64,000 nt of DNA, taken from contig RPFO01000041.1 in assembly GCA_009746045.1 (NCBI GenBank), positions 3,082,613 to 3,146,612 on the forward strand, given 5' to 3'. Below the pieces are notes generated by a model. That model saw nothing but the letters and a program-made list of their open reading frames with translations, had not been told where the DNA came from and searched no databases. The translations under genes were made by a program, and so were the position numbers. Numbering within the stretch: the first letter of the stretch is position 1; every line of letters starts with the position of its first letter. The stretch comes from Mesostigma viride (lineage: Eukaryota; Streptophyta; Mesostigmatophyceae; Mesostigmatales; Mesostigmataceae). Positions 33,591 through 44,291 of the stretch are shown in pieces.

Positions 33591-35223
33591 ATGTAGCTAT
33601 TCTCAGGAGGTACTAGACCACTACAACACGCAAAGGCAACAATTGGCCAAGTTGCTGGCAAAAAAGGATAAAAGTAATGCCAGGCCTGTGTTTGAAGTGG
33701 GGGATCAGGTACTCTACTATAGGGAGGGGGAAGGGAACAAAGCCCACTCTGGTAGATGGCATGGTCCAGCTGAAATCATCAAGCTGTCAGAAACAGGAGA
33801 CACGGTGACTATTCAGCATCACAGAGAGCGAATGGTTGGTAAGCATAGGCTGAAGCTTTATTACCCTCCTTTGGCAGACGTGTCAGGGGTAGAATTCTTG
33901 GACATGGATTCAGAGCCTCAGTCTGGTGGGTTGGTATCACCCAGTGAATTTGCCAGGGACATAGCTGATGCAAGCAATACAACCATAGACGCTCCTGTGT
34001 TCCTCAGTGGTGCAGCCCCACCACAGCCCAACGGTCCACCTGGGCAGGAGGAACGTGCACTGGATGAGCAGCAGGTCGCTCCTCCCTCATCTCAGGAACA
34101 GCCACACGAAGCAGCAGATCCTGTCGTCCCCAGGAATAAATTTGCTGAGGCTCTAAAAGCTCTACATAGAGCACACACTGGCAAGGCACAAATGGCAGCA
34201 GGTACAGCACAAGTCAATGCTGTGGGTGAATCTAACCAGGATCCCAGTATTCTGGCAGTAGACACACAGGCACAGGTGAGCATCATCAGTGCACAAGCTG
34301 TATCTGGCCTAAGTCTGCAACGCTCGCCATGGGCTAGAGTGTCAGATTTTTCAGGCAAAACAAAAATGGCAGTCAAAGGCCAAGTGCTACTTCCCATTCT
34401 GGGTGTGCCCACTCCCTTCCAGGTAGTAGAGGGCTACTACAAGGGGAATGCACTGCTGGGGGAACCATTTGTCTCATACCCTGGAGTAGTCATCTCAGCT
34501 GGGAGGTTGAGTATGACTGGGGTGGGGCAGGTCACCCTGGACCATTTCAAAATTCCTTTGGCACAGATCAGTGATGGCATGGAAGCAGCCATCAATGCTG
34601 TCAACTCCAAATACCTCCCAGGTCAGGAACCCTGTGTTGATTCCCTCATTCATTCTCAGAAGCTACACCCCTCTGCGTTTGGGCTTGGTAGATGGGACAT
34701 TGCGTCCATGTCTCCCTTGTCCTATGATGATGTGGTCAACAAAGACTGTCAAACGCACATTGGTTTTCTGAAATGGATGGAAGCTTTTAACAGGGCTAGA
34801 AAGGAATGGGTTTGTCCTGATCCACGTAGTAAGTCCCAGGTACCACCTGTAACACCGATTGAGGCACTGCCACAATGGGCCAGAAAGCTCAGACTGAAGT
34901 TTGTCTCCAAGCATAAACCCGAGGCAGATGGGACACCTCCCATTTTTCATGCCAGACCTTGTGTCACGGAGTTCAGGGGCTCCACTGAGCTAACAGAGGC
35001 TGAACTGTATACCCCTGGTATTCAGCAGACGTCTCTTAAGGTCCTGTTGGCCACTTTCCTTCACCATCTGAATGCTGGCAAGGACTACGTGTGTAAAGCC
35101 ACTGACATTAAACGAGCCTTCCTTAAAGGCAACCCTGACATAGCCCAAAAGGTGTGGAGGGGTCAAGTCTATGTGGTAAACACTCCCAAAGTCTGGTCTG
35201 GGGACATCAAGGAACCTCACTAA
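33591..35223 (+). pseudogene. Integrase C-terminus, protease-like domain and RT N-terminal half of element A
   Basis: After the insertion the frame resumes with SYSQEVLDHYNTQRQQL and an SH3-like integrase tail (FEVGDQVLYY, RWHGPAEIIKL). Around residue 240 of the open frame (about 34261) is a retropepsin-like domain: LAVDTQAQVSIIS, a hydrophobic VLLPILGVPTPFQVVEG, and ALLGEPFVSYPG, the latter corresponding to the ILGxDF element of retropepsins. The usual DTG/DSG is DTQ. Reverse transcriptase then begins (LRLKFVSKHKPEADGTPPIF) with motif A TDIKRAFLKG near 35102. The frame ends at 35223, after which the sequence continues in another register. Confidence 0.75.
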
Positions 35224-36283
35224 GGCCTAACTTGGGGGTAGAAGGGCTTCAGTCAGCACCTAAAATTTTTAGGCTGTCTGCCCAAGAGGTCTTCCTGAAG
35301 CTGGGGGCCCAGTATGATGATATTGACCCTTGTTTTTCACCATCCCTCATCCTGCTGGTATGATGATGTTTGTGTGGCATGGGAATGATCAGCTCATTAC
35401 TGGTCCCAGGGCAGCTGTGGAGGATTTTATTGCTCAAGTGTCTGCTAGCTTTGAATTAGGCAAGCAGCTGGAGCTGGGGAAAGATACTGTCAAGTTTTGT
35501 GGCATCATTCTGAACCAGAAGGAGTGGGTGTGTTCTCTCAAAGCATCCCCTGAATATGTCATGTCTTGCAAAGATGTTCTCCCTCTGACATCACTCCTGA
35601 TCTCTGTCCCACTATTAGGGGTAAGCTAGGGTGGCTGTGTGCCACGTGTGCTCCTCATCTGGCAGTGGTCAGCAGAGTGGATGATGATGTTCTCATGGAG
35701 GTTGGGTCTAGGGCTATTAAACAGGTGTTGCATGATGGCCCTCGATCCCCTTACTCTTCATGCCTTGGATCTGTTCCAACCCATCCACATCACATGTATG
35801 ATGGACAGTTCCACGGAGTCACGGGTAATCACTAAGGTACAAGCCAGAGAGGCAGGTCTCTTTATGTTGTCTAACCCCACTGGCAAGCAGTCTTTGGTTT
35901 CCTGGTTCAGCAGACTCCACAAGCGCAAGGCAGTCAGCAGCAATGTAGCAGAATGCCGTGCTGTGGTCTCTTCTGTGTTGCATGCCAGGTACTTGAACCA
36001 TCTGCTGGTGTGGTTGCAGCATCAGGCTGGTAGTTATGCTGGTGTCAATCCCCATCTGCTGACTGACAGTCAATCCCTTCTCTCTTTCCTGGACAACCCC
36101 TTGGATGTGCACACTGATTTGGACTGGATTGTCCTCAAGCAGGAGTGTACCTATCTGGAGTCCAAGACTCACATCAGAGACCCTGACAATGCAGCTGATG
36201 CACTGACAAAAGTGCCCCAAGCTGCAGGGCCTCAGTATAGAGTCCTATACAAGCTGATGAACCCGTATGACGGCAGAGGGTGA
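35154..36283 (+). pseudogene. RT C-terminal half and RNase H of element A
   Basis: Four overlapping frames carry the rest: GVEGLQSAPKIFRLSAQEV, then MFVWHGNDQLITGP (the polymerase box; HGND, so the second Asp is Asn), FCGIILNQKEW, then RGKLGWLCATCAPHLAVVSR, and finally RNase H in 35639-36283 with SSNVAECRAVVSS (Glu), LLTDSQSLLSFLDNP (Asp) and the copia-type NAADALTK ending. At least three single-base register changes and the lost catalytic Asp make this copy non-functional. The order RT then RNase H and the ADALTK motif place it with copia-like elements. Confidence 0.75.
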
Positions 36284-36656
36284 AGTGCCTCAGCCTAGGG
36301 TTGTTAGCACCAGATAGGAGGGTGGTCATGGGGTGGCAGGGACTGAAGTGTCCACCCGTAGACTCTCTTCGCGTCATTAAAGATTGAGGTCAGAAGGGTC
36401 CTCCTTTATTGATGGCTTGTTGTTTGTCAATGAAACGTGTGGTTTTATTTTTCTGACTTGGTTTTCCCAATACAGGCATCCAGCCAGTGTGGATGTTGTA
36501 TCCCACACGGAGGAGCTATGGGTGCTTTTAACAATGCATCTCTTTCAGTGTCCTGGTTGTCCCTGTGGGGAACCTTGTATACAAGCAGTAGGTTGGCATA
36601 TGAGTGGGTTGTGGGAAGAGTCTTCCTCTCACTCCCCAAAGAAAAGTAATAATGGG

Positions 36657-37166
36657 AGTTATTCTAGGGCTTCAGGCCTAGACTATCTGTACACGTGGCG
36701 TTGTCCCCGTCTCCCAAGTGGGATACGGACTTGGACGGTGGTGTAGTACACTGGACAGATCTCTACTAGGGTTTAGATCCGCACGTGCCATGTTGATATA
36801 GATATTAGCACTGAGATCTGTAGGGCACACGCACGTGGTACTCACGTGGTAGGGTTTATGAGCTGTGAGGCAGACCACAAGGTGGGCTGCAGAGCTAGTC
36901 CTGTACGGAGGTCCTAGGAGAGGTCCAGGACCATCCACGTAGTGCTGTTAGGCAGTCGTTGCCTGTGGGCATCGTATCAGTCCTAGCTGGAGTAGATCTA
37001 GCTGGACGGAGCCAGCACCTCATTGGTTAGCACTAGTGCAGGATAGCTAGGTTACCCTAACCTACGTGCCCATGCAATCCAGCTTGGCAAGCTTGCATGG
37101 ATTGATATATGCCAGCCATTGCATAATCAAACACACGTTCGCTTCCATTTGCCACAGTGCATAACT
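36657..37166 (+). repeat. 3' LTR of element A
   Basis: 510 bp, AGTTATTCTAGGG to GTGCATAACT, preceded by a purine-rich AAAGAAAAGTAATAATGGG that may act as polypurine tract and followed by the target duplication CCGTG at 37167-37171. Confidence 0.85.
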
Positions 37167-37171
37167 CCGTG

Positions 37172-37780
37172 CACCCCCCTGAGATTAGTGCTGTATTTAG
37201 CACCCATATTAGGACATTGCAACATGACTAATGACATGACCCCGAAGTAACTCCCTATATGCGTGTGCTTTGGTCCCAGTATGGAGACTAGATTGTTATC
37301 AGGCTGGTTTCTGGACATCATCATGCAAGGTGCAACCAGCCATAATTAGGGGTAGAGTTACGCACTGGTCATCCAACTGGCCAGCGCGCGGTAAAACGGT
37401 GACTGTGCATTAATATTAAAAAATTAAATTACGACATGCAGACGCTACCCGTTGATCAGGCGTCGCGTGACCGCCATGCGACCATTAATAGTTGTCACGT
37501 ATATTACATCCTCAATGATGTGGAGGCGGAGATGGAATGAGTATCTATAATGTAACCTTGAGTGACAGGGTTGCTGGCGCCACGGCCCGAATCACTGTTA
37601 TTACACTTGTACTGAATCGGGTCACACGCATACCCCCACCGACTGGGGGTTGGTATCCTTTATATATCCTGCCATGGACTGGAATCGTTGTCTCCTTGAA
37701 TACATGTATGACTCACATGGGTCAGGGGGCCTGCCCATATTCATGCACCACCTAAAAGGTGCTGACATTGTCTTAGGTCG
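37172..37780. other. Intergenic, nothing recognised
   Basis: No gene or repeat boundary is visible. The plus-strand frame beginning at 37650 runs into the minisatellite and is not believed. Confidence 0.5.
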
Positions 37781-38545
37781 CATTCATGCATGCATTCGCG
37801 TATCCATGCATGCAATCACTTCCATCCCTGCAAGCATTCACGCAACCATGATGCAAACACCATCCATCCACGCAAGCATTCACGTATCCATGCATGCAAA
37901 CACCATCCACCCCAAGCATTCACACATTCATGCATGCAAACACCATCCATCCCTGCAAGCATTCACGTATCCATGCATGCAAACACCACCCATCCGTGCA
38001 AGCATTCACGTATCCATGCATGCAAACACCATCCACCCAGGCAAGCATTCACGTATCCATGCATGCAAACACCACCCATCCGTGCAAGTATTCACGCATC
38101 CATGCATGCAAACACCCTCCACCCATGCAAGCATTCACGTATCCATGCATGAAAACACCATTCACCCCAAGCATTCAGGTATCCATGCATGCAAACACCA
38201 CCCATCCATGCATGCAAACACCATCCACCCATCATTGCAAGCATTCACACATTCATGCATGCAAACACCATCCATCCCTGCAAGCATTTACGTATCCATG
38301 CATGCAAACACCACCCATCCATGCAAGCATTCACGTATCCATGCATGCAAACACCATCCATCCCTGCAAGCATTCACGTATCCACGCATGCAAACACCAT
38401 CCATCCCTGCAATCTTGATTCATGCATGCAATTAGCACCCATCCTGCGAGCATCCATGCAATTACCACCTATCCTGCGAACATTCACGTGCAATCCATGC
38501 ATGCAGACACCGCCATCCATTCGATGCAAGCATTCACGTTTCCAT
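37781..38545. repeat. 43-bp minisatellite with CATGCATGC core
   Basis: The unit CATGCATGCAAACACCATCC followed by ATCCCTGCAAGCATTCACGTATC repeats about 15 times at 43-bp spacing (for example 37929, 37972, 38015), becoming irregular after 38400. Each unit holds the palindrome GCATGCATGC or CATGCATG. The long His/Ile-rich frames across it come from the repeat. Confidence 0.85.
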
Positions 38546-39399
38546 GCAGCCACCCATCCTCGGCCCGCAGCATCATGGTGAACACAGCGTTTCCCTTGCC
38601 CGGCCTGCGACCGGACTGTAACACTGGACTGTCTCACCGCTTTAACAAAGACGGTTCAAGGCGATATATGTAGTCGCCTCAAAGTTGCACCCGCACGGCC
38701 AGCAAATGCTGGGCCGCTGCCATCCCCACTTCACAAACACGCCCTCTTTCAGAATCTGTCCAGTATTGCTGCCTAACTAATGCATCCCCGTTCGAAAGAG
38801 CGACATAATGAAACCACACTGCGAATGAAACAACGCAGTTTGTTTAACATGCCACGGCGCCGACTATACCTCAAGACCATAGCTGTGTAATGACGGCGGG
38901 ACAATGACGGGGTAATGACGCGCAATGACTAGACGATGGCGCGCGTGATGAATAGGGAACTGGTTGATAACGAAAGGTTAGTGGTTGTAGACTAATTATA
39001 GGTCGTTGATTATTCAATGAAGAGGCGGCACACTGCTGTTTTTGTTCATTATTGCACTGACTTCCGCGCGATGAATCCCACTGAACTGAACTGAACACCG
39101 CGCGGCAAATCAATCGTCAACGGCGTTAACTATTGCAAGTACATATCGGAACCTGCACGCCGATTGGCGACAATTTATTCCTTCCGGCGCAGGTGCACGG
39201 CGTACTTTTGGTATACTTGCCAGGTTTGTTGCGCCTTCTGTTGCATTGCGGAACTCTAGAATTGGTGGGTTTTCAGTTGCGGAACTAGGTGTTGCGATAC
39301 TCGAGCACGCTCCCATTTCTCATCCAAACATCACTTTTGAAAAGTGAAGGTGCCATGGTGTGCCCATACCTGCCAAGTGGATGATAATTTTTTCTTTTT
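38546..39399. other. Intergenic, nothing recognised
   Basis: No coding domain. Short recurring words with TTGCGRAAC occur between 39230 and 39300; they are not clearly structured. Confidence 0.45.
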
Positions 39400-41133
39400 G
39401 AGTTGCGATTCTTGTTGCGATACTGCGGGGGACCCCTGTACTACGCCCGCCCGGCAGGCGTACCTGCCGGGCACCGGTTCCGCTCGTGGTCAGCGTCCCT
39501 CCAGTCCTTGGGGTCCCCGCCGACCGGGCGTAGCGCAGTCCAGTCAGTGCGGACCACTTGGGCGCAGCGCGCTTGGGGACCTGGAACCGGAGCCAAATGG
39601 TCGCTCGCACCAACCGGTGGTCAGAGCACACCGTGGGTGGGTCGAACTCTCGCTGGTACAGTAAGTGTATCCAGAACAGACGCACACCTGGGCTGCCGTA
39701 CCGCCACATAGTCCAGACAGACCTGACGGTTGTTGGGGCCCCGAAAAGTGACCAAGTCCTGTGAGGGACGTTGGAACTGGCAGTTCAAGACAGCAACCAA
39801 TTCCTGCTATCCAGCAAAAAGGCCGAAAAGGCGATAATGTCCTAGTAACCTACTGGGTGGCAGGGGCAGGGGCAGGACGTTTACGAGACTCTGCGTCCTT
39901 GGTGTCGATAAGAACACCCTCAAAGAATGCAGCGAAGCTACCATCCTGCATCAGACGCACCTACACTTGCGATCCCCACGGTTCGTACCGCTGCCTGACC
40001 GCCACGACGCTGCAGATGGCGTGATTCCAGACCTTGCTCCTCGCCTTCAGCTGGGCTCAGTGCCTGGGCAGGGGTGGAGTCCTCATCCATGCTGATGCGG
40101 GTGTTCTTGAGCAGGCCGGGCGACGGGCCCCAATGACCCGTTGCTTGTCATTCATGGAGGCCATGGTGACAAGAACCAGGCCCAGAGGGCCTGGCAGTCG
40201 GATGGCCCTCTCAATGACCACGCTGCATGTGACGAAGCTGCAGCAGTGACCCTCAAGAAGTCCGGGCCGCGCAATGCCTCGGTAAGCTCCTGAGCAGCAC
40301 TGTGGTGCTTGCCTAGCTGGAACTCCTTGAGGATGATATTGCGTTGTCGCAGTTGTGAGCTGTGCCACTGTCATGCATTCTGTGACACCACTGACTGCAG
40401 TGGTGGCCGTCTTGGCCGCCTGGTGGGCGACAATGGCATTCAGGTTCTTGCCGGTGACCTCCGCGAACGAGATCCGCTTGGGGGGGGGGGGCAGCCATGG
40501 CTGCCTTCAATTCCAGCAAGGTGGCTCAGTGCCGTGGCAGCAGAGGCAGCTGCCATTGTCCCACCTTGCACAGAGCTGAGGGATTGCTGCACTGCGCGTA
40601 GCAGCGCGGTGGTGTCGGCTGTGGAGGTTACTAGGTGCTGCGGCATCGGCAGCGGCTCGGTGGTCGCCAGCGGCTTGCAGACTTCGGGGCAACAGGTAAG
40701 GATGCAGCTCATGCAGGCAGCTCGGAGCAGGTCTTCGTCCCATTTCTTCCATTCGGAGTACATAGTCTTCTGTTATAACACAACGTACCTTGCCGGTTGC
40801 GGAGTGTCGGGTCTGGTCGACGGCGTCGTAGCGGGCTTTGAGGATGTATACTGCACGTCGGCGACCGACATGGTGAAGAAGGCAGTGATGTCGGCCGGCT
40901 GTGCACAGGCGAGTGCTGATGCTTCTGTATGTTGGTAAAGCATGCAGGGGGAGCAGACAGTGGGGTTGCTGGCATTTGGTGGGCATCGGTCGCCATAGAA
41001 GAAACGGCTTCCGCGTTGCGCGGCCGTTTGTTAGCGGCGTCAGTAGCGGTGCTGGCGGCGAGTTTGTTTTCCTCAAGAAATGAGTGTCCAACGAGCGAGC
41101 GTCAAGAGCTGGGGACGTTGCCGGGGCATCCAT
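39400..41133 (-). pseudogene. LINE ORF1-like region and AP-endonuclease domain, truncated
   Basis: Minus strand. From 41133 down to about 40080 broken frames carry an Ala/Gln-rich ORF1-like protein (HLVTSTADTTALLRAVQQ, RISFAEVTGKNLNAIVAHQA, SAAQELTEALRGPDFL). Then follows an AP-type endonuclease: DLVTFRGPNNRQVCLDYVAV at about 39765-39700 and the conserved SDHRLV with the catalytic Asp-His near 39635. The GDFN motif expected upstream is decayed. No reverse transcriptase follows; the sequence ends near 39400 at a short segment shared in opposite orientation with about 25907-25945. Retention of the 5' half without RT is opposite to the usual 5' truncation of LINEs. Confidence 0.65.
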
Positions 41134-41134
41134 T

Positions 41135-42330
41135 AATTAATTAATTAGGAACATGACTCCGTTGGGAGTACATGTTGCACATAGCCCTGAAGTAAGTAAG
41201 TAAGTAAGTACTTGCGTGTCATGCGCAAAGGCATGCCACGGAGTACTATGCTAATCTCATTAGAAAAATTATTACACAAAAGTTTAAACAAATATCGTCT
41301 GCATCATCCCCCAACCGTTAAGCACTAGATGGAGATGTAATCCTCATCCGAGCTGTCCTCCTCTACTGTAATGGCAGACGAGGCGGTAGTGTAGCGGCTA
41401 TATCCTCAGGACCAATAACCTCCACCTGCGGACTTCTACCCTGGCTAGCAACGGGCCGCCGGGCCCGTGGGGAGAAAACAGGAGCATACCCCTCGGGAAG
41501 GTGCTTATCGCAGATGGCAGCCCATTTCTCCTTGTCAATCATGCGGGCGCGGAGTACGGATAGTCCCAGCAGCCCTGCATCTTCAAGCAGTTGTGTCACA
41601 TAGGTCCGGGTCGCGCCGCGCGGGTGCCCGGCGCGCGCAAGTTTGCCAGTGGGTTGCGATGGGACAAGGGGACCCTGCCATAGGAGGAGGTGTCTACCTG
41701 GTTGGCCCGTCTTAAGCCCCCCGGCAGGGCCCACATCGGTATTCACCTGGTCTGTGCGGGCAAGATGGCCGGCAAAGAGGAGGCGGCGGTGTCGGATGGT
41801 ATGGGTGACAAGAGGGAGCTCGCAGTAGAGCTCGGCCCGGGTGCGGCGTTCTTGGTAGCGGACGCCGAGGATATGACGGAGCATTCGAGTGACGGTGCCG
41901 TCAAGCTGCTGGCTCAGCGCCTGGTCCAGGGTCCACGCCTCGCAGCCATAAAGGAGGATGCTGAGGACAAGGGCCTTGAACAGAATGCGCTTGCGTCGCT
42001 CACTCAGGTAGCGACAGGTCCAGAACCTGTCGAGGCGGCGGAGGGCCCTGAGAAGGGGCCCATATGGCCCATTCTGGGCTACTTCCTTGCAGCTTGGGTA
42101 GGATGTATAAGCTACACCTGCTCTAGGTGCACCAAGGGCACCTGCACCACCATGATCTATCAGAGCACAAAGGGGGCCCGTCATGGGGTGGAAGATCAGC
42201 ATGGCTATACAGAAGCTAGGGCATGGCGTCTCAGCATGCAGAGAGTAGCTCTCTGCGTGGGCACAGCATAACGCAAATAAATAAAGCTAGGCAGGATCAT
42301 GGATGGTGTGTGGCACATCATCATGGGCAC
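41135..42330 (-). pseudogene. LINE reverse-transcriptase C-terminus and 3' end
   Basis: The minus-strand frame 42202-41363 (279 codons) contains RKRILFKALVLSILLYGCEA, LDGTVTRMLRHILGVRYQER and IRHRRLLFAGHLARTDQ, the standard C-terminal landmarks of LINE polyproteins (LLYG.E.W, LR.ILG, RRL...GH..R). The 3' end includes a TACT/AAGTA tetranucleotide run (41192-41212) and finishes at about 41146 in CTCCGTTGGGAGTACATGT, followed by a TTAA tail (ATTAATTAATTAATTAG, 41132-41149). The same 3' end with an AAATT tail is at 6820-7150. It lies directly upstream, in the minus direction, of the ORF1/endonuclease fragment. Confidence 0.75.
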
Positions 42331-42430
42331 AAATGTACATGACTACAATAAATAATGCTCTTAAATCAGCTGGTATGGTGCCTGTAGTAGGCGTACATGT
42401 ACAAGGCCACGGTCTATCTAGTCTACAATA

Positions 42431-42927
42431 CTACTGCTGTAGTCCCCTAAGCTGGGGCGTCTGGACAGTCGCTGGGGCCGCGGGGGTCGCGTGCCAGGGC
42501 TTGTGGCCGACGTAGATGGCCGCCCCCTTCCAGTACACCGGCTTCCCCACTGTGGTCTGCCGGAGCTGGAGAAATTCCGAAAACCTGGGCTCGGTCTCCC
42601 CCGTGCCACGTCCAGTGTGCCTGCTACGGAGTTTGGGGCAGTCGCGCTTGAGGTGACCCACCTCATTGCACATGAAGCAACGGGCTTTACTGGCGTCTAT
42701 GGCGTTGAGGCCATGATCAGCGTACCCCGGTAGGTCGGCCATAGCTCCCGTCGCCGTTGTTGCTGCGCCAGGGTCCAGTCGTCGTCCAGGGTGAAGTGAG
42801 TCTTCTCGAGCCGCTTGCGGCGTCTGAGAAAAGAAATCTTGTCCGCCGGGTTCTTAAAGGTGAGAAGAAGCGGGCATCCATAGCTACGATTAATATCACG
42901 TATACTATGTCGCAGTCGCAGTCGCAC
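42431..42927 (-). pseudogene. LINE ORF1 C-terminal domain with CCHC zinc knuckle
   Basis: Minus-strand frames carry LLTFKNPADKISFLRRRKRL, then LDDDWTLAQQQRRRELWPTYR, then in another frame a CCHC knuckle CFMCNEVGHLKRDC (C-x2-C-x4-H-x4-C, about 42680-42640). The first part matches the fragment at 8161-8530. This is the RNA-binding end of a LINE ORF1 protein. The gap between it and the RT C-terminus at 42330 is far too small for an endonuclease and RT, so this locus is an internally deleted LINE or a juxtaposition of fragments. 42331-42430 shows nothing more. Confidence 0.6.
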
Positions 42928-42945
42928 TAGTCACGTGCTGAATGC

Positions 42946-43134
42946 TGCCATATCGAGCCGAAAAAGATCGATATCTGCTGGTGTCGATAGCTTACAAAAT
43001 CGGGAGCGATGGCTGCAGAAAAATATATTGGCGTGTTCGTCATCAAAAGACGAGTTGAATGCAACCAACTCGGTAAAATTTCATGGCCGGAGTCGAAAGC
43101 ATTCTGGGCCGCCACAGCTCGGCATATTTTCGCG
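42946..43134. repeat. Dispersed repeat related to 20517-20725
   Basis: A diverged relative of the segment near the right end of the CACTA-like element interior. Shared words include GATATCTGCTGG and AGCTCGGCATATTTTCGCG. It ends exactly where the CCCT array begins. Confidence 0.65.
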
Positions 43135-43566
43135 CCATCCCTCCCTCCCTCCCTCCCTCCCTCCCTCCCTCCCTCCCTCCCTCCCTCCCTCCCTCCCTCC
43201 CTCCCTCCCTCCCTCCCTCCTCCCTCCCTCCCTCCCTCCCTCCCTCCCTCCCTCCCTCCTCCCTCCCTCCCTCCCTCCCTCCCTCCCTCCCTCCCTCCTC
43301 CCTCCCTCCCTCCCTCCCTCCCTCCTCCCTCCCTCCCTCCCTCCCTCCCTCCCTCCCTCCCTCCCTCCTCCCTCCTCCTCCCTCCTCCCTCCCTCCCTCC
43401 CTCCCTCCCTCCCTCCCTCCCTCCCTCCTCCCTCCCTCCCTCCCTCCCCTCCCTCCCTCCCTCCCTCCCCTCCCTCCCTCCCTCCTCCCTCCCTCCTCCC
43501 TCCCTCCCTCCCTCCCTCCCTCCCTCCCTCCCTCCCTCCCTCCCTCCCTCCCTCCCTCCCTCCCTC
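43135..43566. repeat. CCCT tetranucleotide array, left part
   Basis: About 430 bp of CCCT repeats, occasionally losing one C. It is interrupted by element B and resumes at 49666. CCCTC on both sides of B is its target duplication. All frames are open on both strands because the repeat contains no stop. Confidence 0.95.
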
Positions 43567-43913
43567 AGTTTAAGCCCCCGACCGGCTGAGCTCTGGCGGT
43601 CGGTCACGTTGAGCTTGGGATAAGGTGAACACAGAGAACTGCTGTCGGAGCTGGCCAACCACTGGTTTATGTCTTAGCCAGCAAACCCTATCCGGTTAGC
43701 CGTAACCGTGTGACAAGCTAGCTGTCCGTACCGACCCGGATAAGGCCCCGGACTGGGGCCTAGATGGCGCCGGCCCTAGGGGCCGCCCTTAGACCGGTCG
43801 ACCGCATCGGACCGCCGGATTATAGCCGGCGGCTTAGCAGACGCTAGCGGAAGGCGTGCGGACGGACATGGGGAACTTAGAGCCAGATCCTAGGGCTCTA
43901 GAGTTACTCAACT
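43567..43913 (-). repeat. 3' LTR of element B
   Basis: 347 bp, ends AGTT...AACT on the minus strand. Preceded on the minus strand by ATCAAAGAACAAAAGAG, a purine-rich candidate for the polypurine tract. Confidence 0.85.
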
Positions 43914-44291
43914 CCGACATACTCTTTTGTTCTTTGATAATTATCAAAATAATTACATCAAATGCAGACCATACAAAACCCTCTAAGGTAGGGAACTCAA
44001 GGGGGCCTCAAGGTTGTCAAAATCACCACGGTATCGCCCCGCGCCCTTGTGATCACACATGAATAGTGATGTAATAAGCAGCGAGAAAAAACAACAACTA
44101 TGCCACCAGATAAAAGGTGACCCATTTATTAGGACCAGTGACCCGCCGACGGGCCCAAGGCACCGTCCAACGTGGCTAGGGTATGGTCAGGACAAGCAAA
44201 AAAACTACCACCATGATATTCGTGAATGCTAGCAACACAGGGTGAGTTATGGCTGTATTCATAAAGCGCCCGAGCCGTAACCCTGTGTGGC

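Larger units (their letters stand above)
27263..37166 (+). mobile_element. Copia-like LTR retrotransposon A, 9.9 kb, frame-broken
   Basis: LTRs at 27263-27782 and 36657-37166 match except for a few substitutions and a 10-bp indel, and the element is flanked by CCGTG (27258-27262 and 37167-37171). The LTRs begin AGTTAT and end ATAACT, not TG...CA. Domain order on the plus strand: coiled-coil N-terminal region, Gag with polyglutamine, two zinc knuckles, integrase, protease-like domain, reverse transcriptase, RNase H. A 2.1-kb repeat-containing insertion (31481-33590) interrupts the integrase C-terminal part. Several frame changes make this copy inactive, although the LTRs are still very similar. 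It is a distant relative of B and B2. Confidence 0.9.

Noticed and set aside
37650-38581. His/Ile/Met-rich frame of 261 codons
   Set aside because: Follows the 43-bp minisatellite; two other frames are equally open.
42927-43658. Pro/Ser/Leu- or Glu/Gly-rich frames over the CCCT array
   Set aside because: Repeat artefact that runs from flanking LINE or LTR sequence through the array.
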